64,000 nt of DNA from Cristatella mucedo. Taxonomy: Eukaryota > Bryozoa > Phylactolaemata > Cristatellidae. Made by a program: the position numbers and the translations under genes. Shown here one piece after another: positions 43,418 to 52,780 of the stretch (within the stretch, counting starts at the first letter, position 1; each line of letters starts with the position of its first letter). The stretch lies in assembly GCA_009760855.2 (NCBI GenBank), contig WPIO01000069.1, forward strand, positions 821,001 through 885,000. Reading direction: 5' to 3'. Under the pieces are notes generated by a model, which did not search any database, had not been told where the DNA came from, and was given only the letters and a program-made list of their open reading frames with translations.

Positions 43418-43602
43418 TGCCACTAACCACATTTGCATGCTGACCCTGTGCATGTCACCCCAAACCATGTTATTCATTTTGTTTTTTTTTCAAGCATGAT
43501 TTTACTTACCATTCAATTGCATTTCCCTTTGCAGCAAATGTAAATCACCTAGAAAGAGATTAAGTTCTCTGAGGGCGCTTTATCAAGTACATTATTATTA
43601 TT
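43418..43602 (+). mobile_element. LINE-A 3' UTR plus tail, nested
   Basis: Well-preserved 185-bp 3' end: CTGCCACTAACCACATTTGC, CAAGCATGATTTTACTTACC, stem-loop and ATT repeats. Inserted in the opposite orientation in an older LINE-A; better preserved, so younger. Confidence 0.85.
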
Positions 43603-43880
43603 ATAAAAGTGAGCGACAAAATAATCTCGAAGTTGATGCGCTGCTTGATGGGGAATCCAGTGCAGGTTTACGAGAAGTGGTGCATTGAGGCAACTGCAAC
43701 GCTCACGACAAACAAACTATTTGGGGCGTTTAGCACAAAATGTATGAGCGTAATTGGACAGGCCCGAAGACCGGCAGGTAGTGAGTATCATACGGTAAGA
43801 CAGGCTATCGCGAATACATTTTAATAAGTTGGATATAGTATCCCTGTCTCAGCAGGCTCAATTTCTTGCAATGCTACGTG
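43603..43880 (-). mobile_element. LINE-A copy, 5' remainder of split copy
   Basis: Continues with AAAAGTGAGCGACAAAATAA, TGATGCGCTGCTTGATGG and CAACTGCAACGCTCACGAC; decays by about 43880. Confidence 0.7.
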
Positions 43881-43904
43881 CGATTGTTTGGTGACCGTGT
43901 GAAT

Positions 43905-44088
43905 TCGGTGCTTCGCTGTGCTGGCTCACTAGGTAAGGCCGTTGCTTTTCAAGACCTTGGTCTCGAGGGCATGGTTTCGAATCCTGTGGTAAGCTATCCT
44001 TAATTGCCGCTGCAAGCGGTGGTGATGGCCTTTAAGGCTCTTCTGCTTCTAAGCAAAAGAGACCGTTCGATCAGCTAGCATTTTCTTT
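43905..44088 (+). repeat. SINE-1, tRNA-derived
   Basis: GTGCTGGCTCACTAGGTAAG, GGGCATGGTTTCGAATCCTG, GCAAGCGGTGGTGATGGCC, ending GATCAGCTAGCATT. Confidence 0.8.
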
Positions 44089-44138
44089 CATTTCCCACAG
44101 CATCAACATACCGTAGTCACTTGTAGGTCTAAATGAAT

Positions 44139-44561
44139 TCAAATAAGCTGAAATGACCGGTCTCCTCTGATTTCGGGCGTTCTCGAATCAACTAGTGATG
44201 ACAACGCAACGACGTCTGCAATCTGCAATCCTAGCTCTATAAATATATTCAGACAGCTTGTGGCTTTTGGAATCCAGATTGGTTTTAAAATACCAAGGAC
44301 TGTCAACGAATGCCCATCTTTCTTTACCACGGTATGGGGCAGTACTAGAAACGTTGATAAGGCTGCCAATTTGACCCGCGTCTCGTCCGATGAAGCCTTG
44401 CAAGCTGCAAGCTCATCTATTGTGAAAAAGTGCCTAATTAAATAGCAAATGGCATTAAAAACCTCATGGCCATTTAAAAGAACGCTGGTTATGCCTAACA
44501 GGTCGCAGCCTAAAAGATCACAGCATAAGTCTGCTTGTGGGCGTATTGGGTGCTTCGACAA
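44139..44561 (-). CDS. Uncharacterised 140-codon ORF in a T-box intron
   Basis: Uninterrupted minus-strand frame. A pyrimidine-leaning tract ending GTGATCTTTTAG could be an acceptor near its 5' end, after which it reads CDLLGITSVLLNGHEVFNAI, YLIRHFFTIDELAACKASSD and KLAALSTFLVLPHTVVKKDG, then VDSRTPEIRGDRSFQLI and TGA. Hydrophobic and charged residues alternate as in a folded protein. It lies between two SINE-1 copies. I recognise no family. It may be a terminal exon of a nested gene, a processed pseudogene or a fragment of an unknown mobile-element protein. Confidence 0.35.
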   Translation of the reverse strand: MSKHPIRPQADLCCDLLGCDLLGITSVLLNGHEVFNAICYLIRHFFTIDELAACKASSDETRVKLAALSTFLVLPHTVVKKDGHSLTVLGILKPIWIPKATSCLNIFIELGLQIADVVALSSLVDSRTPEIRGDRSFQLI

Positions 44562-44644
44562 CTAGCTTACAACACCTGTCTTTTATGTATTAATATTGAG
44601 CGCATCTTAAATATGACCTGATCTTTTCAGCATCTGAATTCCCA

Positions 44645-44816
44645 CGGTGAGCCGTAATGGCACCCTAGGTAAGGCGCTTGCTTTTCACGACCTTGTGCCG
44701 AGGTCTCGGGTTCGAATCCTGCGGCTAGTGATCCTTTGTTGTCACTGCAAGCGGTGGCGATAGCCGTAAATGCTCGTTTGTAACTATAAAAAAAGCTGTT
44801 TAATCAGCTAGTATTT
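44645..44816 (+). repeat. SINE-1, tRNA-derived
   Basis: CGGTGAGCCGTAATGGC head, CTCGGGTTCGAATCCTGCG box B, GCAAGCGGTGGCGATAGCCG body, TTTAATCAGCTAGTATT end. Confidence 0.83.
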
Positions 44817-45146
44817 TTGTTATGATCTGCGGCCGCAGAATATTTGAGCAAGAAATCTATTCTTAACGACTGGATCCATCATGGACCTTTCCTGGGATTG
44901 CAGCCCAGACAGTCGTATGTCAATTACTTCAATCCGGGAAAGTCAAACGAATCGTTTCGTCATAGCTAAAACTTTTCAAGAATTGCCAATAGCGGCAGTA
45001 GCACTGAAAGCAGAGAAAGCAGCGGAAGCAGCATTTACATTTACCTTGTCACCTGCAGCTGCAGCTGCTGGGGTACGGGCAGTTGCCATGGCTGCCGTCG
45101 GAGTGGGCGTTGATGTTCACGAGACTCTTCGCACGTTCCTTTTCAG

Positions 45147-45259
45147 CACGATGGCACGTTCACCCAGGCTCACCTTCTAAGGGTATGGTCTGGATGAGTG
45201 AAGTAATATCATTCGACAGACTGAAGATAACTAATAGTAACAGCGATCAGAACGGCTAT
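45147..45259 (+). CDS. T-box gene exon (T-box, third part)
   Basis: Acceptor CGTTCCTTTTCAG before 45147, donor TAT|GTAAGT after 45259; phase 1 in, phase 0 out. It reads RWHVHPGSPSKGMVWMSEVI, SFDRLKITNSNSDQNGY. The HP.SP..G..WM...(I/V)SFD(K/R)LK(L/I)TN motif is central to the T-box. HP(D)SP(A)KG..WM resembles Tbx1/10, while VISFD and the preceding LPAR resemble Tbx15/18/22 and Tbx20. A longer open frame in another reading upstream (44881-45180) is intron. Confidence 0.95.
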
Positions 45260-45468
45260 GTAAGTTACTTAGTATGGCTGAACAAATGATGTCACGTTCT
45301 TTCTTACAGAGACCACAGTGAGCAACACCATTTATGTGAATGCTCGCTCGTGGGCGTGCGTACAGTATTTGAATTGTTTGGTGAAAATGAATTTGCTCCT
45401 GTTAGTGTATTTTGAGATATTTAGGAACTCTGATGGTTCTCAAGAGGCAGTTCGCAGCTTCGACCACG

Positions 45469-45645
45469 CTGGGCTGGTTTGGCCAAGTGGTTAAGGTGCT
45501 CGCCTCGAACCAAGGTGAAAGTGAATGTATCTGATGACCAAGGTCGTGGGCTCGAGCCCCTTGACATGTGCGAAATGCCTAAATATATATTAAGGGGATT
45601 ATAAATCACCTCTTAGAGTGCTATAAAAATAAATTATATGTTTAT
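45469..45645 (+). repeat. SINE-2 (tRNA head, L2-like tail)
   Basis: GGTTTGGCCAAGTGGTTAAG box A, GTCGTGGGCTCGAGCCC box B, an AT-rich stretch, then TCACCTCTTAGAGTGCTATA, the tail end of a diverged stem-loop. Confidence 0.65.
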
Positions 45646-46007
45646 TTACATTTTTAAGCAGCTAGCTTTGTAGCAATCAGCTGGAGTCGTAAAAAACGAA
45701 CCAACGTATTTCTTATCAACTTCAAAGTTGCGATGAATATATTCAGTAAGCACACATATAACCCGACGAAGTAAAATTACATGCGTTAGAAGACATTCTA
45801 CGAATACTTCAAGCAAATTTCCAATATATTATCTTTTTTCAATGAATTACAACAGCTTCTATACTTCAGCTCATATTAATAATGTTATGCTACTGTAAAA
45901 TATTCAAAATGTATTAATTAACTTTATAATTAACTCGGTGGCTGCTCAGCTAGTGCCACAACATACATTTCCGTCAGGGAGTGAATGCTTAGACTGTTAG
46001 GACATTA
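45646..46007. other. T-box intron, AT-rich, unassigned
   Basis: Nothing recognised. Confidence 0.5.
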
Positions 46008-47276
46008 TAATAATAATAATAAGAAAAATAATGTACTTGATAAAGCGCCCTCAGAGAAATTAATCTCTTTCTAGGCGCTTTACATTTGCTGCAAAGGGAA
46101 ATGCAATTAAATGGTAAGTAAAATCATGCTTGAAAAACAAACAAAATGAATAAAATGGTTAGGTGTGACATGCACAGGGTAAGCATGCAAATGTGGTTAG
46201 TGGCAGCATGCACAGTGTCAGCACGCATAAGCACGTGAAGGACGAATCACAGGGACCCACTAAATGCTGTCCTAAATAGGTGTGTGTTTAGGTTCATTTT
46301 AAATGTGGTCAGGTCAGGGGATGTTCTGACGCAGGTCGGGAGGGAGTTCCAGGCTTTGGGAGCATACGAACTAAATGCACGGTCTCCAAAGGATTTGAGG
46401 TTTGTACGAGGTATTTCTAGACTGATGGATTCCGAAAAGCGGATGGTACGATGCTTGGCCTGATGGGGGAGTATGTCGGAGAGATAGGCTGGAGCCATAG
46501 AATGAAGGGACCTAAAAGTGAGCGACAAAACCTTGAAGTCAATCCATTGCTTGACTGGGAGCCAGTGCAGGTCGGCGAGAAGTGGAGTAATGTGGCAACT
46601 GCGACGCTCACGGCAGACAAGTCTAGCTGCCGAGTTTTGCACCAGCTGCAATCACCTGATCGCACATGCTGGTAGGCCAGTAAGCAGTGAGTTGTAGAAG
46701 GCGAGACGGGATGTCACGAATGCATGGACCAACTTGGACGTGGTATCCTTATCTAAACAAGCCCAAATTTTAACAATATTATGAAGCTGAAAATAGGCAG
46801 ATCTGACCGTGGAGCTGATATGGTCGTCTAACGAGAGGTTGCTTTGGAATATGACACCTAGATTTCGAGCTGATTCAACTGGAGATATGCTGGCAGAGCC
46901 AATTTTGAGCGTCAGCCTTTCCAATTTCTGAATCACACTGGGTTTGCCCATAACTAGTAAGTTAGTTTTGTCATCGTTTAGTTTTAGAAAATTTGCTGCC
47001 ATCCATGTGCGGATGTCATCAATGCATGCAGCAAGTGAGTTTAGAGAATTTGAGGTGCTCGAATGCTGAGAGGGATCAAAGCAAAGGTACAGCTGAGTGT
47101 CATCCGCACAGAAGTGAAAGCCTAGATTGTGCTTGGCAATCACATCAGCAAGAGGGAGAGTATAAACCGTGAAAAGAACCGGACCTAGCACGGAGCCCTG
47201 AGGTACTCCATATTTCAGAGGTACTTCAGATGATCGTTGTCCATTCACGTTAATACTCTGGAGTCTCCCACTGAGA
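46008..47276 (-). mobile_element. LINE-A, 1.27-kb 5'-truncated copy
   Basis: Tail, stem-loop, 3' UTR and ORF2 from the stop at 46247 up to the QSINVNGQRSS region at about 47245. The reading frame is open across about 1 kb except for one stop between CAIR and LQLVQNSAARL (near 46650; CAA to TGA when compared with the longest copy). The YADD motif reads FHFCADDTQLY. Very close in sequence to 14629-17618, so it is young. Confidence 0.9.
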
Positions 47277-47439
47277 CACTATTGCGTCTTTCACATGCAC
47301 GCATGCACACACCCACGCAGGCACGAATGCACGAAAGCATATACATATACATACATATAAATATATAAATATATATATATCCCTATAGATATTGTCGTTG
47401 TATGTGTGTAAGTTGTATGTAATTGTCTTTTGTTCGCAG

Positions 47440-47592
47440 CACGTAAAAAGCATTGAGATTGGAGCTATTTTCAAACATATGTTTTTATTGCCAGATCCGG
47501 TAGATCTCACGCCTGATCTATCCTCATTTTCGGACTGCTGCAAATCAACAATTAAAATTTCTCTTGATATGTATGCTTCTATGTCTAAGTAA
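47440..47592 (+). CDS. Exon-like ORF in a T-box intron, unknown
   Basis: Acceptor-like AATTGTCTTTTGTTCGCAG ends at 47439. The frame entered in phase 0 reads HVKSIEIGAIFKHMFLLPDP, VDLTPDLSSFSDCCKSTIKI and stops at 47590-47592. The entry phase equals that of the T-box exon ending at 45259, so it could be an alternative terminal exon. It lies between two LINE copies and could also derive from an unknown element. No domain recognised. Confidence 0.28.
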   Translation, partial: HVKSIEIGAIFKHMFLLPDPVDLTPDLSSFSDCCKSTIKISLDMYASMSK

Positions 47593-47844
47593 AACGTCTG
47601 GCCTCGATTAGTTGGCTCGTGTTAAATGATCAATCAACTAGTAACTCTAAGCGAAAGCTTGAAAATGTCTATACAAAATAATCAGAAGTGATCGTCCATC
47701 AGCTGCAATATGAGGATTTATATGGGTTGAATGAATCCATCATTGCCAACTGAAAATCTAGAGCCTATAAGAACACAGTGAAATCACAGCTGCACAATAG
47801 AAAAATGCTGTGATCGACCATCAACCATCTCTTTAAACTCAAAT
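47593..47844. other. T-box intron, unassigned
   Basis: Nothing recognised. Confidence 0.5.
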
Positions 47845-48185
47845 ATTACACCGTACCGTCAGCATAGAAGTGATATCCTATTCTATGGGCGTTAATCACT
47901 TTTCCCAGAGGTTGCGTATAAATTGAGAACAGCAAGGGACCAAGTACAGACCCTTGAGGGACTCCACAGGTGACCCTTCTCATGTCTGAGACCTGACCCC
48001 CACACGACACGGATTGAACACGATCAGACAAGTATGATTTAAACCACGCCAGTGCTTCGTCTGCCAGACCGATCTTTGTTCTCAATCGTTCAAGCAGAAC
48101 TTCGTGATCAATGGTGTCGAAGGCAGCAGACAGATCTAGCAGAGCTAAGGCAGTGACATTCCCGTCGTTTGTGTGATATGATCGT
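47845..48185 (-). mobile_element. Third LINE family, reverse transcriptase fragment
   Basis: Minus strand: ALLDLSAAFDTIDHEVLLER, then IGLADEALAWFKSYLSDRVQ, CGVPQGSVLGPLLFSIYTQP and YHFYADGTV, where the second catalytic Asp is replaced by Gly. CR1/L2-group RT but clearly different in sequence from LINE-A. Only about 340 bp survive. Confidence 0.82.
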
Positions 48186-48553
48186 AGTTTGAGTGACTAG
48201 ATAGACTTAGCGCTTCAAAAAATTTCGGGCTAGCTTAGTTACGTGTGTTGCAGGCAAGTTTGTGTGCAAGCTTTGACAATGCTGCCTGGCTGCTGTACAT
48301 TTCTCCTTGTAAGTAGTTTTGAATTACAATAATAGTAAGCTCACATAAATTAAAAGAATCTCGGCAGCTAGTCCTATCTGTCGTTAATGTCACAACTGAC
48401 ACTGCACACAATTTTGTTTTGCACGTGCTAGCTCCTAGGCAAGCAGCCCATCGATTTCGACCTCCTGCCACCCACATTTAGGCCTCTTAGTTTTGTCGCT
48501 CCGGTCTTCCAAAAAGAATTAATGAATCTTCTGAACACTCTTGCGCCGCTCTC
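48186..48553. other. T-box intron, unassigned
   Basis: Nothing recognised. Confidence 0.5.
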
Positions 48554-49153
48554 TCACGACTCAAGTCGTACAGGCGGAGCACTAATCGAACGAAAGTGCA
48601 GAACACACAGTTCCTGCTCATGTGAGTCCTGGATGTTTCTGCGGTTTGAAATCAGGAGCAGTCCTCCGACTTGACTGCCGAGTTTAAGGCGTGCCCAGCG
48701 CGCCTCTTTTTGAAATAATTTGATTGATACATCATCGATCTTCATGATCGTATTTGATGCGCTGCATTTGATTATGCTATCGTCACTAATCAGTGTCCAC
48801 CCAGGTAATATGTTGAAAAAATATTGAGTCCTCTTACGACAGTATACATTAATTTATAATTATTGGAGTGACTGTTGAGCTTGACTACGAAGGCTAAACG
48901 ATTAAGCCACGAACAAGTTTTGTTGAACGAGTAAGCCTCGCAAAAGCCTATATTTAAAAGCCGGTGGCGGTTGTTCAATGCTTTTTAAAGTAACCGACAA
49001 TGATTTTAGACCAGTAGCATCTGATGAGATGGCCTCGACAGTTTTGAAGATTCTCATGACGCCCCTAGTTGTGCCTTTAGGAAGACGGAGTAGGTGGAAC
49101 AGCATTGACACAAGCTGTCCTTGTATATTAGCAGATTCTGGTTGCTCAAGCAT
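48554..49153 (-). CDS. Exon-like ORFs on the opposite strand, unknown
   Basis: Two minus-strand frames look protein-like. One, 49153-48902, contains LVSMLFHLLRLPKGTTRGVM and ISSDATGLKSLSVTLKS. The other, 48745-48554, contains VSIKLFQKEARWARLKLGSQ and VGGLLLISNRRNIQDSHEQE, and its frame is open upstream through ISDDSIIKCSASNTI. They are in different frames with no confirmed splice sites. They could be a nested gene, a decayed element or chance. Confidence 0.22.
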
Positions 49154-49825
49154 AAAAAAGCATTGGCTGAATACAAATTGCTCGGATTTCTTATAAATAA
49201 TTAGCTAGTTTTCTTAACAGTAGTTTTTCTTGGCGTGATCAAATGAAAGTTACCTTGGTAACATACATCACTGGTGACGCGCTCCTGCGTCGCGTTACAG
49301 ACTGCGGGCTCGAATCCTACAGCAGCTTCTAATTTATTCCATTACCAGCAGCTACAATTGAAGAAAATTTTCAAATTCCTTCGTCGCTACACTAATAAGC
49401 TTATTGATTCAACATATTTTTATGTTTGTGTTCCACCATTTTGGCATCGTGAAGCAGAACATAATTCATAGCTGCACTCTGACTCAACTTCTCGACCGAC
49501 TTCTTATAGAGTGCTTGTGGCAGTGCTTAGGATTTAGTGCCTGATAGCCTCAATACACTAGATCGGCAGTTGATTCTTTTATGGCACTGCCCTGGTCGAA
49601 AAACCGGAAATGGGCAATTGCGATCACTGCGAGTGCTGGTTTAGGAGAAAAAGATAAAAAAAACTCGTGAGAGACCTTCAGGTATCATTCTTGCTAGCGC
49701 TTTTGATTTAAAACACAGTTCCAACTAATATTAGCATATTGCCTTCATGTTCGTTTGGTTAACGAGTACAATGGTTGAATGTTCTACCAGAGGAGCTTAC
49801 TAGACACACACGCCCACAGGCACAC
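49154..49825. other. T-box intron, unassigned
   Basis: A tRNA-like box-B word (GCGGGCTCGAATCCTAC) at 49303-49320 hints at an old SINE; too decayed to call. Confidence 0.35.
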
Positions 49826-49827
49826 GT

Positions 49828-49871
<44 letters not shown>

Positions 49872-49924
49872 TCTCTCTATCTCCCTCCCTCTCTCTCTAT
49901 TTTTTCGTCTCTCTAGCTCTCTCT

Positions 49925-49966
<42 letters not shown>
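49826..49966. repeat. (CT)n then (TA)n microsatellites
   Basis: CT-rich to about 49928, then pure TA to 49964. Confidence 0.95.
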
Positions 49967-49967
<1 letters not shown>

Positions 49968-50870
49968 CAGCAAGCACATCTGCCGGAAGTAGCTACTAGC
50001 TTGTCCAGGCTATGTGCAGTAGAGTAGGAGCCGGCGGAGTATTTGCCGTGCTCCGTATAGCGGGTGGGGAGCAGCGACATTGGCCGCCCTTTACTCCTGT
50101 GCCACCTGACCATCGCTAACGCCCTAATTATGTCATATTTTCACTCAGTGAGTAAACAACGAGTTAGTGTCGGGTAAACGCTATAATAGTCTACTTAGCT
50201 TTTCACTAAAGGTAAAAGTCAGGATAATACTTAGAAAATTGGTCCGGCAATGGAATATTACTTTGGGTGCCTTTAAAAAGACAAACATGTAAGGAATGAG
50301 ATCGGAAAGTCTAATCACTTCCGGCATTAAAGAAGAACTGAATACCCATACCACGTGTCTAACCCGAGAGTAAACTGGAAGCACCAAATATACAAACAAA
50401 CGTTTTTCATATCTCCGGATCGTATGCAAATTGTATCTAAGGTTGTTGAACCTTGGTAGATCAAGGACATGCCTGAAGTTTGTTGAAGTGCAATCTTGTG
50501 ACTTATATACAGCTTCATTTTCAGTGTAGCTTGAAGCCTTTCCATTCCGGTACTCTGATAATGTATCGGAGTGAAATTTGAAGTGCAGGTTTGGCTAGGA
50601 TCTTGGTCCGACACGCTTTTTGCTCTATATATCCATGACTGCAGAAAATAAAGCTCCAGAGCGTTTGATGACATACACAGCAAACCTCTCCGACCAAAAT
50701 AAGAAATTTTGCTAGAATTGCATCAAACAATCAGAGAAGAATTCGCATTTCAGTTTCAACTTACACGCTAACTGCTTTCTTGTGATTGCTGACTTTTCGC
50801 ATTCTCCTCAAAGGCTCTCTGCGGTCGCGCGACTGACGAGCGACCTTCGTCTCATGTTTCTTCTGCGCAG
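49967..50870. other. T-box intron, unassigned
   Basis: Two overlapping minus-strand frames (50327-50683, 50521-50730) lack motifs. The last 20 bp are the pyrimidine tract and acceptor for the next exon. Confidence 0.4.
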
Positions 50871-51035
50871 ATTATACTAAACTCGATGCACAAATATCAG
50901 CCCCGCGTGCACGTCATCTGCTCGGATCGGACGTCGGCAGTCAACGGTGTCATGGCGGCGCACTATTGCTATCACAAAACGTTCGTGTTCGAGGAGACGA
51001 AGTTCATCGCCGTCACTGCGTACCAGAACCCGCGG
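50871..51035 (+). CDS. T-box gene exon (T-box, fourth part)
   Basis: Acceptor CATGTTTCTTCTGCGCAG before 50871, donor CGG|GTGAGA after 51035; 55 codons, phase 0 on both sides. It reads IILNSMHKYQPRVHVICSDR, then TSAVNGVMAAHYCYH, then KTFVFEETKFIAVTAYQNPR. ILNSMH(K/R)YQPR and AVTAYQN are the best-known T-box signatures. KTFVFEET.F.AVTAYQN matches Tbx1/10, whereas MHKYQPRVHVI is closer to Tbx20 and Tbx15/18/22. The loop between the two blocks is divergent. Intact. Confidence 0.96.
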
Positions 51036-51185
51036 GTGAGAGCGCTCGCGCTGACCAAGAGGCCGTCTCTTGCGGCCAGACTGTCTCCTTTCTCCCGTTC
51101 AGCGCCGAGAGAACGATGGCGAGCGAGCTGGAGCCCGCGCCCGAAGTTGGCGTCCAAAGAGAGTGCGTTTCTTTCGAGCTTCTAG

Positions 51186-51250
51186 GTGACTCAGATGAAG
51201 ATCGCCGAGAACCCATTCGCGAGAGGATTCAGAAGGTGCGACGAGGGCAA
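51186..51250 (+). CDS. T-box gene exon (end of T-box)
   Basis: Acceptor TTTCGAGCTTCTAG before 51186, donor CAA|GTAAGTA after 51250; phase 0 in, phase 2 out. It encodes VTQMKIAENPFARGFRRCDE then G. The (I/V)TQ.KI..NPFA(K/R)GFR motif closes the T-box and forms the C-terminal helix that enters the minor groove in known structures; GFR.CD is Tbx1-like. Without splicing the frame meets TAA directly, but the perfect donor makes splicing far more likely. A LINE-A tail is inserted immediately after the donor. Confidence 0.93.
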
Positions 51251-51257
51251 GTAAGTA

Positions 51258-51398
51258 TTATTCATTTTGTTTGTTTTTCAAGCATGATTTTACTTACTAT
51301 TCAATTGCATATCACTTTGCAGCGAATGTAAAGCGCCTAGAAAGAGATTAAGTTCTCTGAGCGCGCTTTATCAAGTGCAATATTATTATTATTATTGT
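51258..51398 (+). mobile_element. LINE-A 3' UTR and tail in a T-box intron
   Basis: TTATTCATTTTGTTTGTTTT, CAAGCATGATTTTACTTACT, stem-loop (GTAAAGCGCCTAG..GCGCGCTTTATC) and ATT repeats. The 6-bp sequence TAAGTA flanks it (51252-51257 and 51399-51404) and overlaps the splice donor, so the insertion landed on the donor and the duplication kept the donor intact. Confidence 0.85.
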
Positions 51399-51444
51399 TA
51401 AGTACGCATCGCATCGCTCAATAGCAATCGGGCTGCCGGCTCAG

Positions 51445-51920
51445 CGCGCTCAGCAGCAGCCTCAAGGTGCCGGACCGCTGGACGCCCGCCGCCCGCCGGG
51501 GCTTCGGTCGCAGCGTTTCCGGTAAAGGCACGGCACCGCAGAGAGAGACTTCGCACGCACGCCCGCAGCCATCTTTAATCGCGCTTCGCGCCCGCCGTAG
51601 CCTTGAGGACGCCTACGCCGACGACTCACCGCTGAGCGGCGAATGCGGGAGCCCTTCTTTCGACGTTGCCCAACCGACTTTGGCGACCGACTTGGATCAG
51701 CGATGGACGCATCTCGCTCTGCGCCTCGTCGCTCCGAGCGACGGGGCGTCAGCGCCACGGAGCTACGGAGCCGTCAGGCCACAGTGTGGCGCTGCGGCGA
51801 CATCGTCTCCGATCGACCGCGTCGCACGATCTACGGACGCGGCCGTCGCCGCACTGGCTCTGCTGCGCAGCGACGTCGCTCTCGGCGACGCCGTGCCGAC
51901 GGCCGCATATGAAGCGACAA
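51445..51920 (+). CDS. T-box gene exon (C-terminal region, part 1)
   Basis: Four candidate acceptors (exon starts 51445, 51454, 51457, 51460) all give the phase that continues the exon ending at 51250. The frame reads LSSSLKVPDRWTPAARRGFG, later RRSLEDAYADDSPLSGECGS and GDAVPTAAYEAT, and leaves through ACAA|GTAAGCC after 51920 in phase 1. It is GC-rich, with Ser/Pro/Ala/Arg-rich disordered sequence as is usual C-terminal to a T-box. Other ORFs over this stretch are shadows. The exact start is uncertain. Confidence 0.65.
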
Positions 51921-52036
51921 GTAAGCCGCAGCAGCTTTGGCCGGGCGAAACCTTCGGCGCGTTGGCCCGATTGGCCCTCCATTCGGGGAGGCGACGGCAG
52001 AGGCGGCAGCTCATTTCTCTTTCGTTCCGCGTGCAG

Positions 52037-52359
52037 CGGCAGCGGCAGCGGCGGTAGCATCCGGAGAGCCGATCGTCGATTATCGCTGCGGCAGCGCGTG
52101 GGAGACGCCGTACGCGGAGCCCTGGCCACCGATGGCAGCAGCCGAGTGCTCGCAGCTGACGCCGTGCCGCCAGTACTACCAGCATTGCCAGCCCTTGGCT
52201 CAGCACGTCGGAGACTACCGGCCGTCGAACGTTGGTGGCGGTGGCTGGGGCGACTACAGGCAGTCGTACGTCGGCGGCGGGAGCGGCGGGGGCGAATACA
52301 GGCCGTCGTACGTCGGCGACTACTGGATTCAGGGACAGCTGGCGCCCATACATTTCTAA
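52037..52359 (+). CDS. T-box gene last exon (C-terminal region, part 2)
   Basis: Acceptor CATTTCTCTTTCGTTCCGCGTGCAG-type tract ends at 52036. The split codon A+CG gives Thr and the frame continues AAAAAVASGEPIVDYRCGSA, WETPYAEPWPPMAAAECSQL, then YR-repeat sequence (DYRPSNVG, DYRQSYVG, EYRPSYVG) and WIQGQLAPIHF, stopping at 52357-52359. Tyr/Gly-rich repeats and a stop suggest the natural C-terminus. The 116-bp intron before it is phase-consistent. With the 20115 exon the predicted protein would be 531 residues. No AATAAA seen close by. Confidence 0.7.
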
Positions 52360-52780
52360 ACTCCCCCCCACCACTCGCTCGCTCGATCGCTCGGTAGCAA
52401 TGCGAAGGCCGACCGGCCTTGCAACAGATCATTGCTCTGTCGTCGGCTTCGCGGTCGACGAACACCACTAGGCGCGCCTTGGCACGCCGTCGAGCGAGAC
52501 AATGCATGCGACCAGCGACGGAACGAAAGACTTCGCAAACGCGGGTACGCCTCCCTTCGGGGGTCTCGCTTAGGCGAGCACTAGAGCATTTGGCGGCAGA
52601 GCGAGGTTTTCGCACTCACGCAGGCTGCGCACGTCACCCGTCCCGTCGGACCGAACCGGTAGGGTAACGGCAGTGACCGGATCGCAATCCGTGTGGAGCA
52701 CCTTCTAGAAGCTCCACCAGGCCGCGTCGTCGCTCCAACAGGCGAGTGCGTAGCCGCTTTGCTCTATGTACAAGTTTTAC
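52360..52780. other. Presumed 3' UTR or intergenic sequence
   Basis: GC-rich sequence after the T-box stop. No poly(A) signal seen. Overlapping minus-strand frames are compositional. Confidence 0.35.

Noticed and set aside
44881-45180. 99-codon plus-strand ORF overlapping a T-box exon
   Set aside because: It is intron plus a wrong frame of the exon 45147-45259; the true exon has a pyrimidine tract and AG inside this ORF.
51666-52615. 243-codon plus and 288-codon minus ORFs over the T-box C-terminal exons
   Set aside because: Shadows of GC-rich coding exons; the phase-consistent splice model explains the region better.
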